Shown: positions 45,143 through 55,690, numbered from the stretch's first letter. The stretch: DNA of 64,000 bases from Pogonophryne albipinna (GCA_028583405.1 CM053249.1:34477586-34541585), one strand, 5' to 3'. Notes: generated by a model from the letters alone, not told the origin. Made by a program: numbers and translations.

Positions 45143-46288
45143 TTATACATCTTTGATCTCGCCAGCATCAACCCAGCTGTTGAATTTCTCGGGCCAGTTA
45201 TTCCAAGATACAAACATTTGTTTTTTCCCTCTCACCACACGCCTTTTCAGAATTTTCTCCACTTGAAAAGCCTTGTCACTGGATAGCTTCACTTTTTGTA
45301 ACTCTTTCTCATAGAAAGTCCCCTTGATCTCTTCTTCATCATAATCTTTGAGTTTGTAAACAGGTGGCTGCCGAGGTAGGCCTTCAGACACCGTAAATAA
45401 TTTGTCCGTATAACTCTGCTCATATTTTTTATCAAATACCCCTCTCAATTTGGATATCCTTACAAGCTCCCCCTCCTTAAAGTTCATTTTGGCAGCAGCT
45501 TTTTTAGGAAGGCCAGAGGGGGTATACAGGTTCCGAAACACTTGAGCCGCATTTTCCTTGGTCACCTGCATTGGTGTCATTTTAATACTTCGATGATAAC
45601 TATTATTGTAACTTTCAATTAGTTCAGGTAAGACGTCTATATATCTATGAGTGTTTTTAGCTGTAAAATACCGCCACATTTTAGTTTTCAACGTACGGTT
45701 AAATCTCTCTACCACACATGCCTTCATATCACTGGCTGTTGCATAATGTGCAATACCTCGTTTCTTCAATAAGGTTTGAAAAACTTTGTTAAGGAATTCT
45801 TTCCCTGCGTCTGTTTGTATCTTTTTGGGAATCTGACTGTGTGTTAAAATTGTATCAAAGGCTTTGGTAACCTCTATGCCCGTCTTCTTCTTTAATGCCT
45901 GAGCATAGGCTTTTTTCGAAAATACATCTACGACTGTTAACAAATAATTAAAACCATCATTATATTTGGACAGCGACTGCATATCGCAAAGATCTGCTTG
46001 AAATTGTTGTAGCGGCCTGAGTACGAAAACTAAGTTTCTTACAAAATGCACCCTAGCCGGCTTATGCAAAGTATATGCATCCTGCTCAGATAAATATTCT
46101 CTGACTTTCTCTACATTTACTTGTTTACCCATTTCATTCTGCACAGCTCTATGGAGTTTATCCACACCTCCTAAACTCCCTGGATTAGAAGGAGTGTAGT
46201 ACACCCTTTGCATGACACGTTTCTCAGACATGTTCCCTGTTACACCCCCGAGGAGGTAATGAGTACAACAGTTTTTCTTACAACTCAT
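45143..46288 (-). CDS. Polinton integrase (retroviral-type DDE with chromodomain), intact frame
   Basis: 381 residues. An N-terminal region with CC and HY residues precedes the catalytic core: Asp99 in QADLCDM, Asp160 in QTDAGKEF and Glu194 in CVVERFN, the D-D-E triad with 33 residues between the last two. An SH3-like region (FKEGELVRISKLRG) follows, then a C-terminal chromodomain (FQVEKILKRR ... VSWNNWPEKFNSW, about residues 335-375) that would guide integration to modified histones. It inserts the element's linear DNA into the genome by acting on the TIR ends. No stop or frameshift is visible, notable given the decay of neighbouring genes. Confidence 0.93.
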   Translation of the reverse strand: MSCKKNCCTHYLLGGVTGNMSEKRVMQRVYYTPSNPGSLGGVDKLHRAVQNEMGKQVNVEKVREYLSEQDAYTLHKPARVHFVRNLVFVLRPLQQFQADLCDMQSLSKYNDGFNYLLTVVDVFSKKAYAQALKKKTGIEVTKAFDTILTHSQIPKKIQTDAGKEFLNKVFQTLLKKRGIAHYATASDMKACVVERFNRTLKTKMWRYFTAKNTHRYIDVLPELIESYNNSYHRSIKMTPMQVTKENAAQVFRNLYTPSGLPKKAAAKMNFKEGELVRISKLRGVFDKKYEQSYTDKLFTVSEGLPRQPPVYKLKDYDEEEIKGTFYEKELQKVKLSSDKAFQVEKILKRRVVRGKKQMFVSWNNWPEKFNSWVDAGEIKDV

Positions 46289-46452
46289 TTTATTGATATG
46301 TCACACATGTATAAAAAAAAAAAAACATTTTCTCCAAGCAGAGAAATAATAACACATGATTTTTTTTTAGGCATGACACATTAGATCAAGTAAAATAAAA
46401 CAGATAAAATAAAACAACATACTTTAACGAAAAAGTATCAAAAAAACTCTTC

Positions 46453-47118
46453 CTATTGCTGCCAAAAGTCCCAAGCTGCGCTTATATTCTTCAGCTGGAT
46501 CTCGTCGTTCTCTATAAGCTGGTCGTAGAGCTTCTCGATTTTAGCCTCAAAGAGTCTGGTGTTTCTGAGATTGTGCAGAATCGCCTCGGTAGCTCCAAAG
46601 ACTCTCCTCTCTGACACGTGAAGGTGGCCCTGGTGTAGAGCTTCCCGAATGGCTGGAATGAAACGAACAGTCCACAGTCTCTTTACCACTTCATCATAGT
46701 TTCGATCCAGATAGTATTCTTCGGTCGGAAACAAACACTCGTGCTGCATTTGACTGGGGTGGTCGACTTGACACCCGTAACATTTTTCCTTTCTGTACAG
46801 TTGCACAACCCTGTCCGACAGATGAACCACCACAGCTTTTACCGTATTCAGGAATGACGATGTCCTAACACGTTCTGCGTCGTCACCCTCTGGTGCACAA
46901 GGAAAGCACGGCGAATCAGCGGGGTAAGCGGTTGATTCCCCTGGAGACTCGGATGGAGTAGATGGAGGTTGATACATATCCAGCCAGCCAGTAATGTCAA
47001 TGCCAGCCATATAGCTGTCGAGCTCGGGTGTCCATATTGTTGGAGAGGACGGGGGTCCTCTAGGCGTTTGCTCTAGGCTGCAACTCGCGGGGAGAGAGTT
47101 GTTTTTTCTCAGATCCAT
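46453..47118 (-). CDS. TIR-proximal Polinton protein with Cys/His motif, function unknown
   Basis: 221 residues, frame intact. The first about 90 residues are Ser/Pro-rich and disordered. A helical segment then leads to a compact CYGCQVDHPSQMQHEC motif (C-x2-C-x4-H-x5-H-x-C spacing), likely metal-binding. About 90 helical residues with LFPTEEYYLDRNYDEVVKRL and a C-terminal WDFWQQ follow. Similar short proteins lie beside one TIR in fish adintovirus-like elements. The Cys/His pattern recalls small densovirus non-structural proteins, but this comparison is from memory. A role as an early host-manipulating protein is speculation. It is transcribed away from the right TIR. Confidence 0.65.
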   Translation of the reverse strand: MDLRKNNSLPASCSLEQTPRGPPSSPTIWTPELDSYMAGIDITGWLDMYQPPSTPSESPGESTAYPADSPCFPCAPEGDDAERVRTSSFLNTVKAVVVHLSDRVVQLYRKEKCYGCQVDHPSQMQHECLFPTEEYYLDRNYDEVVKRLWTVRFIPAIREALHQGHLHVSERRVFGATEAILHNLRNTRLFEAKIEKLYDQLIENDEIQLKNISAAWDFWQQ

Positions 47119-47359
47119 GGTTAGTGTTCAACGAATGTCCTTGATGGATTCTCACTTTTAAATGATCTGGTGAAGAAGGCGGGACTTTTTATGTTGAGTG
47201 GGAGGCGGAGCCCCCCTGTAAAAGTATTTTTCACCAGTCAAACTTTTTTTTTTTTGTTGCATACAAGAAATTCTTATAGTGGTGTAAAGTAATTATAAAA
47301 AAGACAAAGATCATGTTTTTTTAAATTGTTTTATTTGTTTCCCCCTTTACGTATTCTGA
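47119..47359. promoter_or_regulatory. Right subterminal region, presumed promoter
   Basis: The 240 bp between the Cys/His protein gene and the right TIR should hold the right-arm promoter. It contains a GGTGAAGAAGGCGGGAC stretch with GC box-like words and T-runs, but no clear TATA element. Nothing else identified. Confidence 0.35.
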
Positions 47360-47717
47360 AAAGTACACAACCAAAAATCTGCCACTTCCTCACAGAGCCC
47401 CTCCTCCAGCACACATGAACGCGCGCACATGACCAAAAGAGGGCACGAGATAAGTTTATGCAAAGATCTCTGGCTGTAGGCGTCTGACTCCCGCCCCGCT
47501 GAGGCATTCGTTTCTTGACTGGCGCTCCGGACGGATGGCGGTAAGTTGTCACAGGCGTCTCTTGGCCAATTTTTCTTTTTTGCAAGGTGACTTGGTAAGT
47601 GGAAATTACTGTCTTTTTAATTAGTTTAGAGCTTATTCCTATTTTCACCTAATTCCCTCCCCCTATCTGATAGCCTCAAAGCCCAAAAGGAAGGGGGTGG
47701 AGAAAGGGGGGAGAGGC
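47360..47717 (-). repeat. Polinton right terminal inverted repeat
   Basis: Inverted copy of 21654-22011. Homology stops at GAGAGGC (47717). From about 47721 the sequence matches the megasatellite copy at 55742 (CGGAAATACATTGATTG), so the element ends within 3 bp of the satellite. Confidence 0.9.
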
Positions 47718-48008
47718 ATACGGAAATACATTGATTGTTTTACCCAGGAAGAAGGGTTTACAAGGCGGGTAAAGTACTCCAGCATCTCTCCCTGACATGA
47801 GCAAACAGGCTATCTCAGATTTCCATGAAATACACCGGGAAAATCACCTATTTGTAGCCGCTCACAGAGCCCTAAACCACGGACGAAGCAGCTCCAGCAT
47901 CTCTGCCTGACAGGCACACTACCATAACCTCGCGCACCGTGGGTCCCCGGGCCCCCGAACTTAAGCACTCCCCCACGGACTAAACCCAGATGATCACACC
48001 CTCAAGAA

Positions 48009-48330
48009 CCTCGTGCCCCTGGGAACCTTAAAGGGGGGTGGAGTTTGCGGTGCTTTACAGTCCGCCCACCAGCATCCATATTCATCCTTATTAACAGCCC
48101 CACGCACCCTCCTGTGGAGGATGTTCTTGTGCCCCTGGTAACACTTAAAGGAGGTGGATTTTGTGGTGCTTTACAGTCCGCCCACCAGCATCCATATTCA
48201 TCCTTATTAACAGCCCCACGCACCCTCCTGTGGAGGATGTTCTTGTGCCCCTGGTAACACTTAAAGGAGGTGGATTTTGTGGTGCTTTACAGTCCGCCCA
48301 CCAGCATCCATATTCATCCTTATTCACCAG
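48009..48330. repeat. 116-bp tandem repeat, three copies
   Basis: A unit starting CCTCGTGCCCCTGG / TCTTGTGCCCCTGG and containing CAGTCCGCCCACCAGCATCC repeats at about 48009, 48125 and 48241. A related pair sits in the second megasatellite unit at about 56147-56345. The frames through it on both strands are artefacts. Confidence 0.85.
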
Positions 48331-48540
48331 AACCTCGTGCCCCTGGGGTCTTAAAGGGGAAAACACCCATATTTCCAGCATATTGCTTTACCTTCCCTCT
48401 CATGCTACTCACTATTGTCACTTGTTCCACTCCAATTATCCGGTACCAACTCATCATTCTCCACTCCCATTATCCAGTACCAACTCAACTAGGGTGTAAT
48501 AGTTTTTAAAAAAGAGGACCAAGTAAGTAATTTTAACAAA

Positions 48541-48546
48541 CTTTAT
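48541..48546 (-). terminator. Poly(A) signal of recombinase-like gene copy 1
   Basis: AATAAA on the minus strand, about 215 bp beyond the premature stop and 52 bp beyond the ancestral stop position of copy 1. A comparable signal follows copy 2 near 56,660. Confidence 0.5.
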
Positions 48547-48759
48547 TTACAGAACTATATACATTGACATTGTCACTTTATAACATGCTAACATTATTCA
48601 CTCATCCAGCACAAGGGGACTGAGTTGAACAACACATTCCATATTTACAAGTTGGTCAGTGGCTTGTGCACTGGTAACATTGTCCGTATCGGGTGAAGTT
48701 GGTGCAGAGTATGGCACCCTCTCTTCACCCATGTCTGAGGGACTGTGTTCGGCCATTGA

Positions 48760-51143
48760 CTATTCCCTCTTCGCCGCTCTCCAAGCGTTGAAGTTTAAGT
48801 AGAATTCTTCGTCTGACGTCTCGGCATCGGGGGAGTCTTGGTAGGGAGTGGGGCTATGCTCCTCTCCAGAGCTGTCACTGTCACTGTCAATGTCCCCCAA
48901 ATTGTCTTCACTCCCCCCTGATGCTGCTGCCGCTGCTTGCAGTGACTCTGTGAAGAGCAGCCGTATGTCCGCAGCCTCCTTCAAAGAAGGATTATTGGCA
49001 TAAAATGTGTCTGCAGTTGCAGTGTTGTGACACATGAAATCATTCACTCTTTGGCGGTTGCCTATGTCCTGAAACCTCTTCGCATTATCTGCGCGGACTG
49101 TGCGGAGGTCGGTGAAGTTAATGGGACCGTTTAGTCCCACATAAGCCCATGCCAACCTCAGGAAGTAGGCAAGGTTCCTCGACGGGTTCTTCCCCGCTGT
49201 GTATAGGAAGTAGCGGTTCTGGGTGCAGGTCAGCGTCCCCTTGATTTCCAGCCACCTCTTCATCCATCCGAATTCTTCTATGGTGAGGTACAGCTGCGCT
49301 TCACCAAACGCGTTGGCCGTCTTGTGGTTGCTTACCTGTTATGATAGAGGTAGAGAGCGTCAATACAAATATCAATCATGCACAACATGTTTATCACTGC
49401 CAGAATAAACACATTTTGTAATAGCACTCACGTGGATGAGGTAGCCAAAGGCAGTGCCAGTTGTCTCCGCCTTTCGGACCACGGCGTTGGTCATGTTGGA
49501 GTAGACCCCCGGACGGTGGCCATAAATGCAGCTCCAATGGAGGGTCATGTACCCATAGAGCAATAGCCGGGTTGCGGTAGTCGGTTTGCTGGCCATCACG
49601 TCCAGGAGCTGAGGGATGCGAGTGTTGGCCGCAGTCAAACATGCCATGATGTCTTTATGGCTCGGCAGACCTTCCATCTTGTCCCGCTTCACCTGCATCT
49701 GGTGGATAAGCACCTTCTTCCTCAGGGACTTCCGGATGGCAACAACTTCCCGTTTGATTACAATCATGTCGTATTGGTTGAGCCTGCTCCCCTTGCATGG
49801 TGTGTCTGCCATGTACTTGAGAAAGTGTGATATATTTTTGATATAGAAGTCAGAGGTCGTGACCTGTAGGCTTGACTTTATCAGGCTCCGGGACCAGCTG
49901 TTGGCAAAGGAAAACGCATCAGTACATCGTATTGCGTCAATGTGGAGAACACACACAATGATGGTAACATCATGGACAGTTTTTTGATGTTACTCACCCA
50001 CGTATCCTCTTCAGATCCCTCAGAAAGAGCCAGTCAGACAGGCATTTGAAACCGTTTGCCATGAAGCTTAGGAACGATTTCACTCTGCTTATTTTGGAGA
50101 CTGCGTTTTCTTGGAGCCTCACTGTTGGGTCGATGCCCTCGTAATGCTCCCGGTAGCCTTGCAGATACTCCTCTGTGAAACATAACACAGTACTTTAATG
50201 ACAACACATTGTGTGTTACAGAAACTGCATTTGTGACATATTCAACACACTTACCCATGATGGGTGGGAATGTTATTTCCCGCATTATATTCCCCCGGCC
50301 CCTGCCGCTGAACCAGGGGGAACTTATGGGAGGAGAGGTTGACGAGGCCTCTGTATCTATGGATGCAGGTTCAGAGGAGCTGGATACAGGTGTCTGAGAG
50401 GCAATGGGGGACTTGCTGCACGAGGGAATGGGAGACTTGCTGCGCGAGGGAATGGGGGACTTGCTGAAGGATGGACCTTTGGACTTGGACTGCCTCTTTG
50501 GTGTTGCCTCTGTTCGGGGTCGTTTCTTTAGAAACACCCGCTCTTGTTCCTCCCCATCCTCTTCATCGAACCCATGCATGTCCTCGGCCCTCTGGTCCCT
50601 CCTCTGTTGCTTATGTTTTATCATCTTCTGCAGCTTGCTGCGCAGGGCTTTCACCCCAGCAGCATATATGTCCCTCTGATTCCTCATTGTGTTTGCCTCC
50701 ATCCTCCATTCAATACACTCCGGTTTGTGACATTCAATCACTGGGGACAAGGGTGGAGGTTGTGACAGGACCTCATCACCCTCAGTGTCCACATCCCAAG
50801 AGGTAATCATCGCTACTGTGGGGTTTTTCAATCGGAGTTCATGAAGCTCCTTCGTTGCCACTGTCATTTTTAGTTTATTTACGACCACATATATCCCCTC
50901 CCGGGACAGCTCAACATGGTCTCTGTCCAAGTGCCGGTCCAGCCTTGTCCCGCTATATTCACATCCTGCAATGGTGCAGGGATGGAGCCTAATGTTTGTA
51001 CGTCCATTGGCCAACAACAGCAGAATTTTTCGTTCAACTAAATTATGCACACTATGGTTCCTCTGCAGGTGCTTGCTCAGGGCCCGGTAGGAACTCTTAC
51101 AGATCGGACAACCGATCAACATCCTATCTGTATGCATGAGCAT
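48760..51143 (-). CDS. Tyrosine-recombinase-like (Crypton-like) zinc-finger protein, copy 1
   Basis: Four exons on the minus strand: 51143-50255, 50172-49998, 49897-49432 and 49335-48760. All have GT/AG sites and phases that add up exactly (889, 175, 466 nt, then in frame), giving about 701 residues. The start at 51143 is chosen because copy 2 begins there, although this frame is open further upstream. Exon 1 encodes two C2H2-like fingers (CPICKSSYRALSKHLQRNH; CTIAGCEYS...HLDRDH) and a Ser/Pro/Lys tail with SKSPI repeats. Later exons carry a recombinase-type core: HRPGVYSNMT (first Arg), SNHKTANAFGEA (Lys), LRT (second Arg), CHNTATADTFY (His and Tyr nucleophile). The usual His of H-x-x-R is Thr-Asp-Leu-Arg here. 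The last exon ends in a TAG where copy 2 has CAG. Confidence 0.75.
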
Positions 51144-51151
51144 TTTGGTAC

Positions 51152-51650
51152 CGGGAAGTGTACCCAGTATAATGTATAGAACCGGGGGCGACAAAGAAGG
51201 AAACGTGAAAAGACTCAAGAAAGTTGCACTCAGCGAACTAGAAAGACCCCATGTCAAATCTATCCAGTTTATTTTCAAAACATTGTGTTTTCCATTTGCA
51301 TCATCGTGCGAAAGGTGTCCCATTTAGGCACTCGTTAGGCGGGCAGAGATCCCTGTCATCTCTCGGCCGTTTCCTCCGGAGCATTGTGCCAATGTGTGTG
51401 AGGATAAACGGGCCATATGTGAACACTCGGTACAGGGAAGTGTACCAGGTAAAAGGAATTAATAGAACCAGGGACAGAGAAGGAAATGTGAAAAGACTCA
51501 AGAAAATAGCACTCATCGAACTAGAAAGACCCCATGTCAAATCTCTCCAGTTTCCAGCAATCATCGTGCGAAAGGTGTCCCATTTAGGCACTCGTTAGGC
51601 GGGCAGAGATCCCTGTCATCTCTCGGTCCTATCCTCCAGGCAAGGCGGGG
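51152..51650. repeat. Duplicated upstream region of gene copy 1
   Basis: A segment with GGGAAGTGTACC, GTGAAAAGACTCAAGAAA and CGAACTAGAAAGACCCCATG occurs at about 51152-51350 and again at about 51436-51610 (period about 258-284 bp), immediately upstream of the gene start. In copy 2 only one shortened version is present (about 59296-59510). It probably contains the promoter. Confidence 0.75.
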
Positions 51651-51736
51651 GCCAAAACTGCGTGAAAAAGTATCCGAAAATAGTGCATCATAATGCGGGT
51701 AGAGTCCCATCAAACTTCCCTTACTTAACTTAGGGA

Positions 51737-51852
51737 CTTGTGTGTCCACTGTGTGGACATTAACTACAGGTCGCGGTACTCCAAGTGTACAGGCATGCCA
51801 CTGTGTGGACATTAACTACAGGTCGCGGTACTCCAAGTGTACAGGCATGCAG
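51737..51852. repeat. 59-bp tandem duplication
   Basis: CCACTGTGTGGACATTAACT through AGTGTACAGGCATGC is repeated twice head to tail (about 51746-51795 and 51798-51850). The first copy carries a full TGTCCA-N5-TGGACA site; the second keeps only the right half. Confidence 0.85.
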
Positions 51853-52121
51853 TTCGGCCCCAGAGCAAAATAAAAATAAGCTGGGGTGCTACATAGATAG
51901 CCAGTGCAGGGGCCTTCCACGTGGAAAAAGAACCGGAGACGGGCGATTTTTCCCCACAGAGATATAAAAGGTTAAAGTTTTGGGGTTTCTCGCGTAATTC
52001 AGGACAAATGCACCGGGGGGCTTAATGTCCAGTGAGTGGACATCATTGTCCGTGGCGTGTACAGAATAATATGTCCATATCACGGACATTAATACATAGA
52101 GTGGTGTCCATGAAATGGACA
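51743..52121. promoter_or_regulatory. Cluster of five 17-bp inverted sites TGTCCA-N5-TGGACA
   Basis: Sites lie at 51743-51759 (spacer CTGTG), 52026-52042 (GTGAG), 52047-52063 (TGGCG; arms TGTCCG/TGTACA), 52072-52088 (TATCA; right arm CGGACA) and 52105-52121 (TGAAA). The arms are conserved while each 5-base spacer differs. TTAA abuts at least one side at 51743, 52026 and 52072. This pattern suits a dimeric DNA-binding protein or recombinase site. They lie 0.6-1 kb upstream of the recombinase-like gene copy 1 and are absent from the corresponding region of unit 2. What binds them is unknown. Confidence 0.6.
51915..51926. promoter_or_regulatory. Perfect 12-bp palindrome with E-box
   Basis: TTCCACGTGGAA is an uninterrupted palindrome centred on CACGTG, between two of the TGTCCA sites. 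It could bind a bHLH factor. Single occurrence, so weak evidence. Confidence 0.3.
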
Positions 52122-52129
52122 TTGCAAAT

Positions 52130-52489
52130 AAGTGTTTAAAACGTGCGGAAAACTGTTTGAAATGTCAGGGAAAGGGTTGTGAATACAGACCCAGAGCACA
52201 GGTGGTGCAGCACCTGACTTTTCAACCCAGGAATACGTGTTTGAAAGGGGGGGGAAAGTATTGTAAATAGAGGCTATCTCAGACTTCCATGAAATACACC
52301 GGGGAAAAGCACCTCTCTGTGGCCCTACACAGAGCCCCAAATCACAGACTAAACAGCTACAACAACATTTCATCCACATTTGACTCATGAAATGTACAGG
52401 AATATGTCCAGGCTGTGACCCAGAGAGAGCAGCTCCATCCAGCACCTCGCTCAATCCCACCCAGAGTTGACAGGCTGCTGCTTACAGAG
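52130..52489. other. Satellite spacer, no gene
   Basis: It contains megasatellite sequence also seen at 47,800 and 55,830 (AGGCTATCTCAGACTTCCATG; CACAGAGCCC). The minus frames here are not genes. Confidence 0.5.
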
Positions 52490-55400
52490 TCACTGGTCCC
52501 ACACTCACAGGCAGAGCTCCAGGGTGATGCACATGGCTTTATTACCCCGGAATGAGTGCTTACAAGCCGGGTAAAGTCTCCCTGCAGCCCCTCCATAATG
52601 GTAATAATGGTTAGAAATCATTGCCATGTAACCCCGGCAGCAGGTTCACTGCTGTAAGCAGGGTCCCACACTCACAGGCAGAGCTCCATGGTGATGCACA
52701 TGGCTTTATTACCCCGGAATGAGTGCTTACAAGCCGGGTAAAGTCTTCCTGCAGCCCCTCCATAACGGTAATAATGGTTAGAAGGGCTTACAAAGAGCTC
52801 CAGGGTGAGGCACATGGCTTTATTACCCCGGAATGAGTGCTTACAAGCCGGGTAAAGTCTTCCTGCAGCCCCTCCATAACGGTAATAATGGTTAGAAGGG
52901 CTTACAAAGAGCTCCAGTGTGAGGCACATGGCTTTATTACCCCGGAATGAGTGCTTACAAGCCGGGTAAAGTCTTCCTGCAGCCCCTCCATAATGGTAAT
53001 AATGGTTAGAAATCATTTCCAGGGCAGAAAGCTGTTTTTAAAAGTGAAAAAGCGATTTAAAACCCTTTGAAATGACTGTCAGGTGCTGATGGAAAGCAGG
53101 CGGAAATACATTGATTGTTTTACCCCGGAATGAGTGTTTAAAAGCCGGGTAAAGTCTTCCTGCAGCCCCTCCATAATGGTAATAATGGTTAGAAATCATT
53201 GCCATGTAACCCCGGCAGCAGGTTCACTGCTGTAAGCAGGGTCCCACACTCACAGGCAGAGCTCCATGGTGATGCACATGGCTTTATTACCCCGGAATGA
53301 GTGCTTACAAGCCGGGTAAAGTCTTCCTGCAGCCCCTCCATAACGGTAATAATGGTTAGAAGGGCTTACAAAGAGCTCCAGGGTGAGGCACATGGCTTTA
53401 TTACCCCGGAATGAGTGCTTACAAGCCGGGTAAAGTCTTCCTGCAGCCCCTCCATAACGGTAATAATGGTTAGAAGGGCTTACAAAGAGCTCCAGTGTGA
53501 GGCACATGGCTTTATTACCCCGGAATGAGTGCTTACAAGCCGGGTAAAGTCTTCCTGCAGCCCCTCCATAACGGTAATAATGGTTAGAAATCATTTCCAG
53601 GGCAGAAAGCTGTTTTTAAAAGTGAAAAAGCGATTTAAAACCCTTTGAAATGACTGTCAGGTGCTGATGGAAAGCAGGCGGAAATACATTGATTGTTTTA
53701 CCCCGGAATGAGTGTTTAAAAGCCGGGTAAAGTCTTCCTGCAGCCCCTCCATAACGGTTATAATGGTTAGAAGGGCTTACAAAGAGCTCCAGGGTGAGGC
53801 ACATGGCTTTATTACCCCGGAATGAGTGCTTACAAGCCGGGTAAAGTCTTCCTGCAGCCCCTCCATAACGGTAATAATGGTTAGAAATCATTGCCATGTA
53901 ACCCCGGAAAACAGCTTGAAACATGTCCATTTCATCCACATTTGACTCATGAAATGTACAAGAACATAAGTACGGCTGTAAGCAGGGTCCCACACTCACA
54001 GGCAGAGCTCCAGGGTGATGCCCATGGCTTTATTACCCCGGAATGAGTGTTTAAAAGCCGGGTAAAGTCTTCCTGCAGCCCCTCCATAACGGTAATAATG
54101 GTTAGAAATCATTGCCATGTAACCCCGGCAGCAGGTTCACTGCTGTAAGCAGGGTCCCACACTCACAGGCAGAGCTCCAGAGTGATGCACATGGCTTTAT
54201 TACCCCGGAATGAGTGTTTAAAAGCCGGGTAAAGTCTTCCTGCAGCCCCTCCACAACGGTAATAATGGTTAGAAATCATTTCCAGGGCCGAAAGCTGTTT
54301 TTAAAAGTGAAAAAGCGATTTAAAACCCTTTGAAATGACTGTCAGGTGCTGATGGAAAGCAGGCAGAAATAGGTAGGTGCTGAAGGAAAGCAGGCGGAAA
54401 TACATTGATTGTTTTACCCCGGAATGAGTGTTTAAAAGCCGGGTAAAGTCTTCCTGCAGCCCCTCCATAACGGTAATAATGGTTAGAAATCATTTCCAGG
54501 GCAGAAAGCTGTTTTTAAAGTGAAAAAGCGATTTAAAACCCTTTGAAATGACTGTCAGGTGCTGATGGAAAGCAGGCGGAAATACATTGATTGTTTTACC
54601 CCGGAATGAGTGTTTAAAAGCCGGGTAAAGTCTTCCTGCAGCCCCTCCATAACGGTTATAATGGTTAGAAGGGCTTACAAAGAGCTCCAGGGTGAGGCAC
54701 ATGGCTTTATTACCCCGGAATGAGTGCTTACAAGCCGGGGAAAGTCTTCCTGCAGCCCCTCCATAACGGTAATAATGGTTAGAAATCATTGCCATGTAAC
54801 CCCGGAAAACAGCTTGAAACATGTCCATTTCATCCACATTTGACTCATGAAATGTACAAGAACATAAGTACGGCTGTAAGCAGGGTCCCACACTCACAGG
54901 CAGAGCTCCAGGGTGATGCCCATGGCTTTATTACCCGGAATGAGTGTTTAAAAGCCGGGTAAAGTCTTCCTGCAGCCCCTCCATAACGGTAATAATGGTT
55001 AGAAATCATTGCCATGTAACCCCGGCAGCAGGTTCACTGCTGTAAGCAGGGTCCCACACTCACAGGCAGAGCTCCAGAGTGATGCACATGGCTTTATTAC
55101 CCCGGAATGAGTGTTTAAAAGCCGGGTAAAGTCTTCCTGCAGCCCCTCCACAACGGTAATAATGGTTAGAAATCATTTCCAGGGCCGAAAGCTGTTTTTA
55201 AAAGTGAAAAAAGCGATTTAAAACCCTTTGAAATGACTGTCAGGTGCTGATGGAAAGCAGGCGGAAATAGGTAGGTGCTGAAGGAAAGCAGGCGGAAATA
55301 CATTGATTGTTTTACCCCGGAATGAGTGTTTAAAAGCCGGGTAAAGTCTTCCTGCAGCCCCTCCATAACGGTAATAATGGTTAGAAGGGCTTACAAAGAG

Positions 55401-55690
55401 CTCCAGGGTGAGGCACATGGCTTTATTACCCCGGAATGAGTGCTTACAAGCCGGGTAAAGTCTTCATGCAGCCCCTCCATAACGGTAATAATGGTTAGAA
55501 GGGCTTACAAAGAGCTCCAGTGTGAGGCACATGGCTTTATTACCCCGGAATGAGTGCTTACAAGCCGGGTAAAGTCTTCCTGCAGCCCCTCCATAACGGT
55601 AATAATGGTTAGAAATCATTGCCATGTAACCCCGGCAGCAGGTTCACTGCTGTAAGCAGGGTCCCACACTCACAGGCAGCTCCAGCATCT
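52490..55690. repeat. 112-114-bp satellite array with higher-order structure
   Basis: The monomer runs CTCCAG(G/T)GTGA(G/T)GCACATGG, CTTTATTACCCCGGAATGAG, TGCTTACAAGCCGGGTAAAG, TCTTCCTGCAGCCCCTCCAT, AACGGTAATAATGGTTAGAA. Blocks of several monomers plus linkers repeat at about 578 bp (52600-53036 and 53180-53600) and about 898 bp (53616-53999 and 54490-54897). Each monomer contains inverted arms TTACCC(C)GG and CCGGGTAA about 16 bases apart. The repeated minus frames (YYRYGGAAGRLYPACKHSF) are by-products. Confidence 0.9.

Noticed and set aside
52672..54897. Repeated 114-135-codon minus-strand frames (YYRYGGAAGRLYPACKHSF units)
   Set aside because: They follow the satellite monomers exactly; a multiple-of-three monomer length (114 bp) keeps the frame open without selection.
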